A stretch of DNA of 64,000 bases from Nematostella vectensis (GCF_932526225.1 NC_064048.1:5376627-5440626), one strand, 5' to 3'. Shown: positions 21,801 through 36,800, counted from the stretch's first letter. Notes: generated from the sequence alone by a model not told the origin. Made by a program: numbers and translations.

Positions 21801-24800
21801 CGTAAGCGCTAAATAAGTTGCTTTTTGTTGCTGTTATTTTTTCACTAAATGCACGCGCTAGTTTGCCACCAAAAATTGTCACGTGAACTTTTTGCGCAAA
21901 TCCTCTATTCTTGAGGGGTAATTTTTATACGTTTTACGTTTGGGTACAAACTTTTTTAACAAAGTTCAAGCCGTTATTATCAGGATGTTAAGCTTCAAGT
22001 TCTATTTCAGGTGTGTGTCCATAGAGTAAGAGGGGTCCGGACCCCACCACTCTGCTCATTTGACGAAATGAGTTCGACTCCGGTTGACCACTTTGCTGGT
22101 TGTCAGGAAGACATTAATTTCATGTGCATTTTTATAGAAAATGCTTCTAGGTGGATCTAGTGACTTATTACAAGATCTAAGGATGCCGATATGAACTCAA
22201 TTGATCCATGTCCAGAATTACTATTCTGGACCCCACACTTTTTCTAGACACGCCCCTGTACCCCGAGACAAAGCAAGAAGTACAAAACTTACAAAACACA
22301 GCTGCAAACAAATTCCGATTTTCTTGCTTTCGCGCTGTATTAACTGGAAAATAGACGTGATGAATTCTTTATGGTTTATCTAGAAAACCCCGGCGGAAGC
22401 TAATAAACTCGTATGGAATTATAATCTGATTTCAGATCAAGCTCGATATCATGCCAGACAAAGGATTCCAGACTGAAGACATGTTTGCTCCTGCTGGATA
22501 TCATATCTCTTCGGAACTGGACGGAGGAGACGAGAAGGAGAAGGGAGACTACGAACCAGCTCCCATTCCTTATCCTGGAGGCTTTATAGGCAATGCAATC
22601 CTTAATGGCTGCTTTGGCACTAACTACTCGCAGGGCGACCCATGCTATAGCCCCGCTGAGACTAAAACGCAATGCAGGGTAAAAATAATTTAAATATGGC
22701 GGCACGAGCGCGTAACTAAAGGCTGGCCGCGCCTCCATTTTGATAGCAAAAAAGTATCTTATCCTACTAGATTCTTAGAATTTACTAATTCTTCGAATTT
22801 TTGTATATGCTATCTATGTCTTCGTACCTTTTCCCTCTTTGATTGAAAATCCTTGCTATACGCTTGAGACGATAAGACGATATCGCGTAGTTAAGGGTTG
22901 GCGCAATCCCGCCTCTATTTAATAGCCACAAAAGAATCTTTTTCTACTAAAGAACCAATAAATATTTTTGCATATGCTATCTATGACTTCGCACCTATTT
23001 TGTTATTGATGAAAGATCCTGGCTACACGCTTGAGACGATAACTAAAAATATCTAATAATTCGATCTTAAATTTCTCCTCATTGAGATATTTATACATAT
23101 TTTTTCAAACTTTTGATGCCTGGGCAACCCACTTCTACTCAATCCCTGGTATAAAAGGCGCGTGCATGGTCCAAATCGCCATTTTCGTTAGACTTTGTCA
23201 AGTGCAGAGCTCCATAAAAAGAAGCAAAAAAAAGATATGACCAAGTTCGAAATAAGGACTTAAACATCAATAGTTCAAAGACAACTAAATTGTTTTCATC
23301 TCTTAACTGGTGAGTGGACAGATAAGACATAGAGAATGGAGCGATTTTGAAGCAAAAACTTTTTCAGGTTTCGTTATTTTCACACGCGCTCTATAGAAAC
23401 GAGCGGGCGATGTTTTTGAATTTCATTTTCAATCACAAGTTTTGTTGTTGTTGCCGTAGAAAACTGCTCCCAAGAAGCTCGCCATTATTACCTTGTGTAT
23501 ACAGAACATTGTTTTCAACTTCGAAATGATCAAAATTAATCTACGGCTCTGCTTTTTCGATTTTAAGTAGCTTTGCACTTGACGTGGTCTAGCGGGAATG
23601 ACGACTTGGAGCAGGTCCGCGCCTTTTATAGTATACCGCGGGTCCTTGTTTAAGCGCCTGCATACTTGTGCATACTTACTAGGGTTTGCTATCCTAGAAC
23701 ATGATTGACGGAGCAGCGTTTATTGGTGTTGGGTTTGACGGCCGCGGTGAGTACAGCCCTGAGTCAAGGAAGATGAGCATCATCCAGAGAGACTGTGCTG
23801 GGCACTCAAGGTATTGGGAGGGGGGGGGGGGGGGAGGGGGAGGGGGAGGGGGGAGGAGGAGGGGGAGGGGGAGGTAGAGGGGTATTAAAATGATACTGCA
23901 CTGAAACTGAAGGTGGAGGGGCGCATTAAAAAAAACTGTGCCAAAACTCAAAATTTGCCGCTTAATGTAACACTAAACGCTTAATGTAAGAAAATTTGCC
24001 GCTTAATGTTATACTAACGCTTAATGTAAGAACAAGTCAACAATTAATGTAATAAAACAGTTAACGCTTAATTTAAGAAATTTTCAACGCTTAATGTAAT
24101 AACAGACTTAACGTTAAATGTAATAGCACTTGACGCCATAAGCATAATAAGCATGAATTTAAATATAAAATTTGCTGGATAGATTTCGAAAAAAAACAAT
24201 TCGCAAGATAACCAAGCTTAGGGTAAGTCGTCTAAGCGTCAAGGGAGTGTAACGGGGGTCATTTATTTGCGTCATCAATGACGTCATCATAAATACGAAT
24301 ATCAATATCTTGAGCTACGAAAGTTGTGACACAACCAAACTAAGGCCAAGTTGTCTTGAGTTCAAGGGGGGGATCCAACAAAGTGGACACGTGACATTAC
24401 TTCATTAATGACGTCATCATAGCTAGGAAAAATCATATCTTGAGCTACGAGAGTTGTGTTCGTGGACGTTAATCATCCGCGTTTCCATAATGATCAAGGC
24501 AGACTTCATGTATCGAAAGTTGTAGTCGACTTTAAGACTTTTTTCGTAGTCGATCGATCATGGGAATCTAATTCGTTATTTGCCCGAGTAAAGCCCTTGT
24601 GTGAAGATTGGACTTTTCCGCGAGCAAATATTCGCTATTATAGGATAATGATATAAGACCTTACAAGTCGCACCTTGGCTTAGAAAAGTAGTCAAAAGTA
24701 TTTATTTTTAATACTGCGGCTTTTTCCTCATCTTGTAACTTGACTGACACAGGGACTAAACTATGAAACCGGCGGTTGAACCGCCCCCTCTCCCCTCCTC

Positions 24801-27800
24801 CTCCCCCAATAGGAAGAAATAAAGTAATCCTGACTATAATAGAGGTAAAAAAAGCATATAATTTCTTCGACGGAAATGTATCCTGGCAAAACTTAAAATA
24901 AGAATTACATTCCAACCCTTGACACCTTCATGACATCCTCCAAGTTTGATTGTCCGGGAATGTTTCTATCGTGAGATAGAAGTATTTTCGTTTTAATGAC
25001 GTCATCGATGACGTCACACATCACATGACTATCCTTTGCACCCCCTTTGACAGCTACATGATATTCTCCAAATTTGGTTGTCAGACGAACGAATGTTGAT
25101 CAACTTCTCCTTTATGGCTTTATTTATTATTTACAATCGAAACTCATCGGTTTATTTCCTAGAAAACCTCAAAATGGCCACCCACGAATTGAAGTTTAAA
25201 ACCTTAGTAACGATATTCTATTGAAAGCATCTAGGTTACTTGCTTGAATTAGTCGATGGAAATAGATTCTTTGGGTATTATGTGCGTGAGCGTAAAATGG
25301 CCGTGCGGTTGACTTTCTTTAACGACTCGGGATGTTTTCCTTTTAGTTACGACGGTTTCCAGGTGCCGGATACGATGAACGTGCATGGCATCTACGACAC
25401 GTCTGCGAGCATGTTCACCTTCTCCTCGCGCTCCGAGTATCAGTCATTCCTTCAGAGGGAGGCTGGGGTTTCTGGTTCATACTTTGGCTTCTACGCTGGT
25501 GTCAAGAAGGCGTGGGGAAGCTCAACATCGACCAACAAGCAAATGTTCCTCTCGGTGTTTGATATCGACGTCAGCAGGTAATTAACACAAAGTATATCGA
25601 CGTCAGCAGGTAAATAACACAAATAAATCAACATCAGCAGGCAAATAACACAAAGTATATCGACGTCAGCAGGTAAATAACACAAAGTATATCGACGCCA
25701 ACAGGTAAATAACACAAAGTATATCGACGTCAGCAGGTAAATAACACAAATAAATCAACGTCAGCAGGTAAAAAACACAAAGTATATCGACGTCAGCAGG
25801 TAAATAACACAAAGTGTATGCACGTCAGCAGTTAAACATCCTAGGTTCCGAGGAACCCGAGGATAGCTGGTAGATAACACAAAATTAATCGGTGGTCGTT
25901 TTCGGAGAGTGGATGGAATTCAAACGTTGGAAAATATTACACGCTATCTATATACGCCTTATTTAAGTAGACACATTTCTTGAAAATCGACAAATGTTTT
26001 AGTACTATCTTGGTATGGATATACTTTTAGGCGATTTCCGGCCACAACGAAAACCTCCTGTATTATTACCTTAAAAAGTAATTTTAGTACATGGCCGTAC
26101 TAGGCCTGGAAATACCAGGTGGTGATAGGGGGTGGGGGGAGGGGGGGGGACGATACAGAGTCGTGGACCCGGGGACAAAGCTGCGCCCTTTTCTTTACTT
26201 TTCTTTACTTTAGATTAATATATATATCTCAGCAACGTCATATTTTTTCCGCTTTTCTGATTGCTATGTTTCACTTTCTGTTGTTTTCTTTTAAATTCTC
26301 TAAGGAAAATCGTGCAAGTTCCCCTCATTATCCCTAATATTACATTCTGTGTATTGTCATGGGTAATGTGACGGTTGTTTTTAGGTATGAGATATTTAAG
26401 GACGAAGTAAAACCTCAGGACCTCAGTCAAGCATTCCTGAAAGAGTTCATCAACCTCCCACCATCTTACTACACACCACGGGCACCGATTGCTTATCGTA
26501 AGTAAGGATGCGTAGGTTCATAGGAATCTTGGGAAGGGAGGGAAGCATGACGAAATAGAAGGAAAGAAAAGAGAACGACGTCAGGAAGAAGGAAATAATA
26601 ACAAACTGAAAAAAAATATAGGGATGAAAAAAGAAAATAACTAAGAAAGAAAGAATAAAAAAGTGGGATTGGTAGGAAGAAAGTTAAGTGGATGAGGAAC
26701 TAAGAGCCAAAGGAACCGAAAGAAAGGGATGAACTTAGAATGAAAATAGAACTAAAATGGAAAGACGAAAGGAAAGCACAAAGATGGAGGGAAAGAAAAG
26801 GGAGATAATAAAAAGGAACGAGGAAAGGAGAAAATATGAAGAAAGGATTGGTGGATGGAAGGAGGAATCAAGAAAAGAAAAGAAGTGAGAAAGGAAGAAA
26901 GGTAGGAAAAAAATAGGGGAGTTTTTACCTAAGATAAAAAGGGAATAATAGGGACTAATAGGAGTAGTATAGTAAGAGCAAAGTTAGCCCCTTATTTGCG
27001 GAGAAACGCCTCCACCAACAGTCGCCATGGCAACCCCGGGGGAACAAAGGAATGGGAGGAGTTTGAATGAGCCGCAACAATAGATTTGGAGGAGTAAGAA
27101 CAATAGACTAGGAGGAGTAAGAACAATAGACTCGTAGGAGCCGAAACAATAGACTTAGAGGAGTGAGAACAATAGACTCGGACAAGTAAGGAGGGATGAG
27201 GACAATAGAACAGGAGGTGCAAGGAGGGCTGCAAATTGGTCGGAACCAAATGTTTGTTGGTGTGACATCTTGCCTATGGCAAAAATAACATCATCAGCGA
27301 AAACAATAGACTTGTCTAGACTTGCCCAGGCTGGGCGTTGGAAGCTGTCAAGTTTTCCAAAGAAGGTTTTTATTGTGAAATGTGTTTAAACTTACCAAAG
27401 TTGTCGTGACTAGTGCAAGTGATATCTAGTCTCATAATGACGGCTATGTTGCATGAGCTTTGTTTTCGATTGATTTCATTGATTGAATCTGTCCACTTGC
27501 AGAGGATTTCATCATGCGATGGGGAACCCATTACATTAAATCCGCTACTTTTGGGGGACAACTAGAGCTTCGCAAGTTGATGCAAGGATCTTCAACTGCA
27601 ACTAAAACAGAGGTTGCAGAGGAAATGGAAGTTGAATACAAAAGTCTTTTCTGGAGCGCCGGGGCCAAGTATGGTTCAAGGAAAGGCACAAGTCAAAGAT
27701 CGGAAACCAAGACCTCATCGACGTCTTTGGAGGCTCAAGGTGGAAGCCAAGAAATAGCAGCCATTCTATCCGATATGTATTCACCAACATTCAAAGGAGA

Positions 27801-30800
27801 GTTCAAGGTTTGTTACTTATGCCATTAGTGCCATTAGAGTTCAAGGTTTGTCCCTTATGCCATTAGTTTCTATCTTCAGAACTATTTTTGGTCATCTAAT
27901 ATGAATAGAACGGAGCTTAGGTTTACTAAGGGTGGAAAGACTACGGCCGATTTGACGACGGAGCACACGGTAGATTTCTCCATGTGCTAAAGACAAAAGG
28001 CTGTAGTACAAGCTGAAATCTCAGGGCCGTAGCAGACCTCAAATTATTGGAGGGGGGAGCACAAATACAGAAACATTTAAAAATATTGGGGCGGGGGGGA
28101 AAGACACGCCCCTTCTGCTCATTTCCTCATAACAAAAATCTATAATGATATTTCATGGCTCGGAGTTACCACCCGGCATACAACAAACACACTTGACCCG
28201 CCGCTTTCTCCACTGGAAACATAAAGAGAACGACTCTAAAAAGATATCCTCTGGCATCGGAGCTTTAAGGAGAATTCAATACATTATTGATAACGAAACA
28301 GCCAATTAAATCTACAAAGCTTATTCGAACCTCACTTTCACTATCGTTGTTTAGTCTGGGATGGTTTAGGAGTAGCATTGGCTGACAAACTACAAAAGCT
28401 TCAAAACTGTGCAACCAGAGTGGTATCTTGTACGGGCTATGATGCTAAGTGTTATCCTTGATAACCCTGGGTACCAGAGGCTCTGAGCTTCGCGGCGAGA
28501 ACGATTTGAGCGAAGCGCAAACGATTTTCGCCGCGACGCTTGGAGCCTCTTGTACCCAGGATAATCCTTGATATGCTGGGATGGGAGGACAGAGCAAAAA
28601 AATGGCATGAAATTTTCCAATTCTCAATATATAAGCCCAAGATCCCTCATACGAATCCATTAGAAAAAACTCTTTTTGATATGTTGGTTTACATAGCATT
28701 ATGCCTAGTGCACACTAGCAACATATCGACATAACGACATGGGCGCGCGCACTCCTATCTTCGACATAACGACATGGACATAACGACATAAGAGAAAAAA
28801 ACATGTTTTTTTCATTATGTCATTATGTCCATGTCGTTATGTCGGGCTAAACATAGTGCCCATGTCGTTATGTTGTTATGTTGCTAGTGTGCACTAGGCA
28901 TAAGGAACCTCTATGCAAAAATTCAGGTTTACTGAAGTTAACCAGGCCCTTTTTTGGGAAAACTTGCCATTTTTTGCTCTGTCGGGATGGGACAAACTAC
29001 AAGTGGCGCAAACCAAACAGAAGGGCACGCAAATGTTTAAAGTCCCTAGCTATTTAAATTCTCTCCACCGAATATCACACTTCTTACAAGACTCGTAATT
29101 TCAATAACTTCCGAAACCCCATACAAACTATGCAAAAAAAGTTATTCTTATATATGTGGAGTTATTCTTATATATGTGGAGCTTTCCTATGGAATAGACT
29201 ACTAAAAGAGAAACGAAACACCAAACAATATTCAGCCTTCATGAAGGTCGTTGATTCTTTTCTATCACAATCAGACTCCAATACGGCAAACATATACTGT
29301 GATTCTTTTTTAATGTTTTACAATGTATTTCTACTACTACTACAACTACTACTACTACTACTTCTATCACTACCACTTCCTGGAAGCAGTTTCGTAGCAG
29401 GACTTCAAATATTGTGTGTATGTGTGTGTGTGTGGGGGGGGGGGGGGTGGGTGTTAGCACGAAGGAGACAGGCTGTATACTGTATAAGCTGCAATGGCTT
29501 ACATGAGCGGCAATCCCTAAATTAGCGATCAGCTCTCTTTTTATATTAAAACAGTAAAAGAAATACTTGGCAATATTATTTCTGTATTTTTGGGGGTCTT
29601 TAAAAAAGCTTGTCGAAGCGCATTGAAAATTAGGCAATTGAAAATAGCACAGCCACGCCCCTACTGTTCATTTCCTTATAAATTTGAAAAACAATGAGGG
29701 GGAAGGGGGTACTGGCCCCCCAGTGCTCCACCCCTGCTACGGCCCTTCTGGAAGACACATTCGATAGAGAGAGGCAATGTCGAGAGATCTCCATGACATT
29801 TATCTTATCTTTGATTAGGCGACAGTGAGACCTTATATACTCATATACTGCTTGGATTCGGTAGTATGTTATTGACTCGATACCTGAAGGACGACGACGG
29901 CGCTAAACGAAATGTCTCCACGCGCTACCAAATTTTGCTTTTAGAGTGCGGAGATATCCCCTAGGAGAAGCGCAAGAACATGAAGATAGTTATTTTTGGC
30001 ACTATGTGGGCCTACAACATGACAGCAACGATGATAATGATCCATGTTACGAACTTTTTTAACGAACTTTCTTTTAAACTTTTTTCAGTCATGGCTTCAA
30101 AGTATCCCAGATTTTCCAAAGGCCTTCAAGTTCCAGATGGGCTCCGTGGCCGACCTGGTCAACTTCAGATACAGTGACCTTTTCCCTGATGACGAGAAAT
30201 CCGACAAAAAAGGATGTGACGATCAACAGAATCTAAAATATGACGAAATTAAGGGGAAGAAGTACTTCACAAGGAATATACCCAACACTGTAGAAATTGA
30301 GCGGGTGTACTGCGTCTTCAACAGTCGAGCGCAGGTCGAACAGGCCTTGAAGGATCGTAGACAGAGCCTGATGAGAGCCATAGAACAATACATGGAGGAG
30401 GTATGTAGAAACCAACGAAAGGTATGATTAATCAGGCCTTGAAGGATCGTAGACAGAGCCTGATGAGAGCCATAGAACAATACATGGAGAAGTTATGCAG
30501 AAACCAAATAAATGTATGATTGATCAGGCCTTGATGGTTTGTAGACAGAGCCTGATGAGAGCTATAGAACAATACATGGAGGAGGTATGTAGAAAGCAAA
30601 GAAATGTTTGATTAAACAGGCCTTGAAGGTTCGTAGACAGAGGCTGATGAGAGCCATAGAACAATACATGGAGGAGGTATGTAGAAAGCAAAGAAATGTA
30701 TGATTAAACAGGCCTTGAAGGATCTTAGACAGAGCCTGATGAGAGCCATAGAACAATACATGGAGGAGGTATGTAGAAACAAAAAGAGGGCCATCATCAC

Positions 30801-33800
30801 AGTCAATGAAAGCCATTGAGTAGTACATGGAGGAGGTATGTAGAACCCAAAGGTATGACAAAACAGGCTTTAAAAGGATCGCCTATAGATCCTACACCAA
30901 TTGAAGGACGATTACACGGCGACCAAAACCGACCATGAGCACTTATAGTCTGCCTTTAAAAACGATTAAGCCTAATTAAGGTAATTAAGTACCTAGACAC
31001 ACCTGTGGCTAGGTGTAAATTTACATGAAGGGGTGTAAAAATGTAAGCACTTATATGCATTGATACAGCATAAACCATGTTCTAAGCGCTTCACTCTTAA
31101 AATCCTATTAAGTTTGTGTTAAAAATGTCCCATCTTGAAACTGAGGAACACAAGCTTCTAGTAAGCTCATATACGTTCAACAAGTCAAATCATATCCGAG
31201 AAACAGAAATATAATACCATCAATGTTTCGACCAGGAATTGAGCGATAAGGGGCCCCTCCGCGGGTTTTGCCATCCGTGTACTTTCGATCAACCGCAATT
31301 GCCATGTAATTGCCAGTATTTTAGCTATTGCCCTGATTCAGTTTAAAAGGTAACGCCAGTATCAAGGTTCTGACGCCTGTTTTTTACTCCTAGGGCCCCA
31401 TTTCTATCTCGGATTTTTCTCTTCCACGCGGTGGTCCTGGTTGTCAGTGGAATTCGGACAAGGACGCCAATGCCAAGCCAGACTGGGAAGGTGTGAAAGC
31501 AGGAACAAAAATAGCACAAGTTAACTTCCAAATGGAGGCTCCATTACGCGGAATTATGAAGAAGATAGTAGACGGAAAGGATACTATTACTGGCGGAGGT
31601 GTAGACATACCTCAAGACATGTCTCGACTTGTCAAGCGGAGGTACATATCAATACAGTGGGACTCTGTCAAACTTTTATAAAACCGACAACATCTATTAA
31701 GCGGACCACAACTATTAAACCGACAAGCTTTATTAATTGAACAAACCTCTATTAAAAGAACAACCTCTATTTAGCGGACAACAACTATTAAAAAATGTCG
31801 ATCACCCACTCCTTTGTTTTGTTCCTATTATTGAAAATACAGCGGTTTATTCGCAAGGAAACTTCAAAATAACAATCTACGATTGAAGTCTGATACGTTA
31901 TTGACGATATTTGATTGAAAATAAATTGCTTACTTACTTGAATAAGCCGATGGAAATGGATGCTTTTTTTGACTCGCCATTGAGCAGGAGCATAACATGT
32001 CGGCGTGATTGGCTTTCTTTAAGATGACACCCTATATTAAGCGTCTCTTTGTGGAGGTTCAAAGGAAAAGTGATGAGACACTCTTGAGACGGAGCTTAGT
32101 TGCTGCTTCATATAGGGTACTGAACGCCTCTGTGAAGCAGAGTAATTGCACTGAAGTTTCGAGTGGAGCCATTCTTTTGCTCCGACGAATAGCTAACGCT
32201 CGAAACGTCAGCGAAATTACTCTGTTTCACAGAGGGGTTCAACATACTTTTTCAACCATGTGTTGAATTTAAGTTTTTCTTCACCACGCCTACGCAGACT
32301 ATCTAGTTTTTCTAACAGTTTGTCTGTAGTCTTTCTAGTTATACCAATAATGAAGGGTGGTCTCTTTATGGAGGTTCACAAGAGAAGTGATGAGCCATAA
32401 TCGAGTATAATGAAATTGTGTGTATGATGTATATGTGTACGCCACCTCACGTCTACGGTACATGGTAGATATTTGCTTTAAGCCGCGTCTACACTATCAA
32501 TTTTTAGTTGACAATTTTTATGTGATTTTTATTTGCTAAGTGCTAAGTTTTTATGTGGCAACTATAGTTGCTCAAAAGCTAGCAGGTTTGCTTTTTCTCG
32601 ACAATTGAAAATTGTCACACATAGAACAAAATGCTAGTGTAGATGCCAACATCTGTAGTTGTCTACTAAAAATTGTTATTGAGATGGGGCTTAAGAGCGT
32701 ATTGTGCTTTTTCTTGATATGGAAAGAATGCAATAATATTTACCATTAACCCCCACCACTTATTTTTATAGCGGTGACCGATGGTACACCAGCGAGGAAG
32801 GTGGGCGATTCCACCTCTATGACGGCTTTGCTGAATCAGGCACAGACAAGATATCCATATTCGGGCTCAAGTTAACTTATGACACTGCAAGTGGTGGTCT
32901 CACATTAAAAGATGAAGCGGACTGCGAAGCCTCGAAGAAATACTTTCCAACAGCTTGTGATCTTAAAGGAAAGCAGCTAGCAACTCTGACAAAGCCGGAT
33001 AAAGAGCTCTTTGATAAAGCAGAACGTGCAGAATTGGGGCTACAACCTTGTAATGTCCAGTGGTCGAATGCAATGAGACTCGACCCGAGCAGTCAGAGAG
33101 GAAAATGTCTGCATTTCACAGCGGCATCGGCAGGCACAGTTTATGTCGTGTTCTCAGCTATTCCTAGTGACCAATCGACCTGGTACTACGTGGAAATCTC
33201 ACCATTTGCTGTAGGCATTTACAAAGTAAGACTTTTCAGAAGCCGGAATCTTCGATGCCATGCCAGTATCGAATGTGCTAGACTTGTTGAGCATTCCTCA
33301 TTGGGGATTGTTATTCCCTGAAGGCGCAGACGACGGTTTAATTTCGCAATCCAAAATAATCACCCTTGCAATTTTTGACTCTCCGGGAAAGTAGAATAAA
33401 ATTTGACCAACATTTATTCCAAAGGGGGCGTTTAACGTTTTTTTACGATTCTGCTATCTCTTAGGGGTTAATTCCTTCAACCACACCCAATTTGCTATCT
33501 CCTGGGGTAAGACTTTCTGTTGACCACACCCAAAATGCTATTCCTTAGGGCTAGAATCGATTGTGCCGACAATCACCCCCGTCTGTTTTTATCGTCCCGA
33601 GTAATATGCCAAATGTGCAAAGCATAGAAGACGAGGAACATTTTCTGGTAAAATGCGCAGAATACAAAAACCATAGAGAACTATACGAATACATAAAAAT
33701 ACACACAAATACCAAACTTGAAAACGTATCGCCTGCCATGGAATTTCATAAAAATAAAAAAAAAATACAAAAAACCAAAAAAAAAAACAAATAGTAGCAT

Positions 33801-36800
33801 TCGTATTGGGGTGCAAGAATAAAAGAGAAAAGCGTTTAAATTGAACCAATACGGTGACATAATCGTTTTTTCTCTCTCTTCTTTACTGTTATATTATTGG
33901 ATTACAAAACAATGTGCAGTAATAATGGACACGTTTTCCAAATAAAACATGCCTATGTCTATGCCGTCCCCCCCCCCGGACTTTGTTTTTCTTCCTTCAT
34001 TCCTTCCTTTGTGTAACCCACCCATTGTTTTCTACAGGCTGGCGAGCTTAAACAATACACCAAAATCGTTGACGCAGTTGGTCTTGGGAGTCCAGTGCTC
34101 TTCCAGTCGTACGCCGTGTGCATCAAGCAAACAGATAATAGTGTTGTTATAGAGTACGGAAAGTCTGACGGTGAAAACACCGACATGTACCTGGTTATGA
34201 TAGACGATTCAAGCACTCTTGACGTTCGCTTCTACGCGTTCGGCAACGGTGACCGCAAGGCCCAGGTAGAACCCAGCCCAGACCAGTGGGGGAATTTTGT
34301 AAATGGGGGATCCGGGGGGGCAAGCTCCCTAACCTCCTCCTCCCCTACCCCCACCCCCACCCCCACCCCCACCCCCACCCCCACCACTACCCCTACCCCC
34401 ACCCCCACCACTACCCCTACCCCCACCCCCACCCCCACCAACTCCCCACCCCCACCAATACCCCCACCCCCACTCACCCAGCCCCCCCCCCCACGACCTA
34501 GAATTTTAGAGAGCTACGAGCGGGAGAAACCCACAAATTTACCCTCCGCTATGTTTTATTTCCTTTTTCCCCTCTGTTCGCCTCAGCCCCCTTCTAGAAA
34601 TTCTGGATATCACTTGTGCAACTGGAAACGATCCTAGCTCTCTTCCCTTACCCTCCAAATGCAAACATTAAATAGCTCTACTCAGGCAAATCGTTGCCAT
34701 CTTTTTCATTACATATCAAGAAAATTTAGCCAAAAATTGTCGTTTTTGCCAAACGCGGTCACTTCTATATAAGGAAACTAATATATTCCTTATTTGGAAA
34801 AACTGCATGATTCTTGTCATTTTTAAGGTTGCCGTACCACCTATGCTTCGTAAACTTTGTGAATTGTAATCAGAAGAAAAAAACAGTGACCCTCCTTGGT
34901 CACTGGAGAAAGTATCTGAAAAGTAACTAAGATTCCTTGGTACCAGACCCCCAAAACGACAACGTTTTCTTCATATAAATTTTGGAAGACAAATTACGTG
35001 ATTAAATCCCGAAATAATCATAGGAAACCAATTTGCTTTACTTTATTTCCCGAAATTTCTTATCTCACACTTGGCAATTTCAAAGATGTCAAAATAGTTG
35101 CTGACAAGGATTCTTCAAAGGAATCACTCATGGGCGGATCTAGGGGGGGTCGGGGGGGGGGGTCGGGGGGGCCCCGGCACCCCCTACTTTCAGACATTTG
35201 GCTTAAAAATAACAAGAAATGTAAGGAAATATACGGAAGAACAATAAGTCCGCCCCCCCTTCCTTTAAACTTTTGCTTCAATCCCCCATTTTTTAAACCT
35301 CTGGATCCGCCCGTGTCAATGATTCGAAAGGAGGCGCTTATTTTAAAATGGGCGCTAATACAAGCACTGATGTTATATCTCTTTGCTAGATCGCAGATGC
35401 ACATGTCATCTCCCGATTGGACACGAAGACCACTCGAGAGAACTGCAAGGGAGAAGACATGAGATATGACGAGTCTGGTATCTGCTCGCTCAAGTGTCAC
35501 GACGCTTGTGATCCACTATACGGTAAAAACATGGGACATGAGGTCTAGTCAAAATCTTGATATTCATGCTGCATCCTGGAATCCGTTACACTCTTTTTTA
35601 TATAAGAATATCTAATTTTCAGTTGAGGCTGGGCCGTTCTTATTTAAGGCTGAAAATGTTCTTAACGATGTTCTTTAGTGTATATAAAAACATAATACCC
35701 AATGAATTATTAGGAAGAGAATAACACAAATGATCAATAGCAATAAAAAGGTTGTTACTAAGAGCACAATCTGATTCTGCATTTTAAAACGCATCAGGAC
35801 TAAAGAAGAAGAAAAATTCCGTTAAACAAGCCTCGGCATGCTCTTAGCATGTTCTTAAAAATTTGGTGAAATCTCAGGCTGGACGTTTTTATAAAAAGGT
35901 TCTTATCTTTCTCTAAATGAAAAAGGTTCTTATAAAAAATAGTGTACTGGACTTATAGTTTCGATTTAAAGCCGCATTGTCACCATTTTACTTCCGGTCG
36001 ATTACGTAACAATCTCCGTTGATTTTTAACGGAAAACGCGAAAAATATATCAAAATATTGAAAGCAGTGTGTTTATTGGAAGTTTCTTTAAGGATGTGAT
36101 TGATAATTTAGAGCGGATGGCCTGTTTAATATCTCGGATTTTAATAGATTCTTTTGTCTTTTAACGGTTGAGGTTTCCGTCGGACCTCCGGAAGTAAACT
36201 GGTGACAATGCGGCTTTAAACGATTTTTCGGAAACAAGAAGATTCTAACGTGCTATGATGCATTTCTATGCCTCGCTTGCTGGTAAGTTATGAAGTTCAA
36301 GTCAATCAGCTAGCGCGTTTCTCACGCCCTCATAGGGTTGAAGCCGAATTGTCACTAGTTTAATTACGGAGGTCTGACGGAAACCTCAACCGTTAAAAGA
36401 CAAAAGAATCTATTAAAATCCGAGATATTAAACACGCCATTCGCTCTAAATTATCAATCACATCCTTACACAAACTTCCAATAAACACACTGCTTTCAAT
36501 ATTTTGAAATTTTTTTCGCGTTTTCCGAAAATCATCGAATATTGTTACGTAATCGACCGGAAGTAAAATAGTGACAATGCGGCTTTAATGTCAAGGTAGT
36601 CACGGTGTAGCGTGGGTCGCACTGTACAGTGCCGATTTCGACAACACAGAGAGTACTCCTATTAAAATAGGCGAATTGCAGATCACTAGCAGATCACGCT
36701 CCTTGTATAAAAGCTGACAGCTCGAAGTGTCTATGTATGTACTCTTTGACTTGTGTTTATCACAGGTTGTACCATCTGTTCCGCAGCTCGTTTTTTTGCT

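Larger units (their letters stand above)
28210..29310 (+). mobile_element. Decayed LINE reverse-transcriptase 3' fragment, split by two MITEs
   Basis: Broken frames read like the thumb/connection part of a non-LTR reverse transcriptase: SSGIGALRRIQYIIDN-like, ADKLQKLQNCATRV and DMLGWEDRAK, then a tail with FSLHEGR/FMKVVDSFL. In-frame stops and shifts show it is dead. A hairpin MITE (28463-28563) and a second MITE (28699-28903) interrupt it, so both inserted later. The resemblance is to the L2/CR1/jockey group; the exact clade is not resolved. It lies in intron 9 of the plus MACPF gene. Confidence 0.7.
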
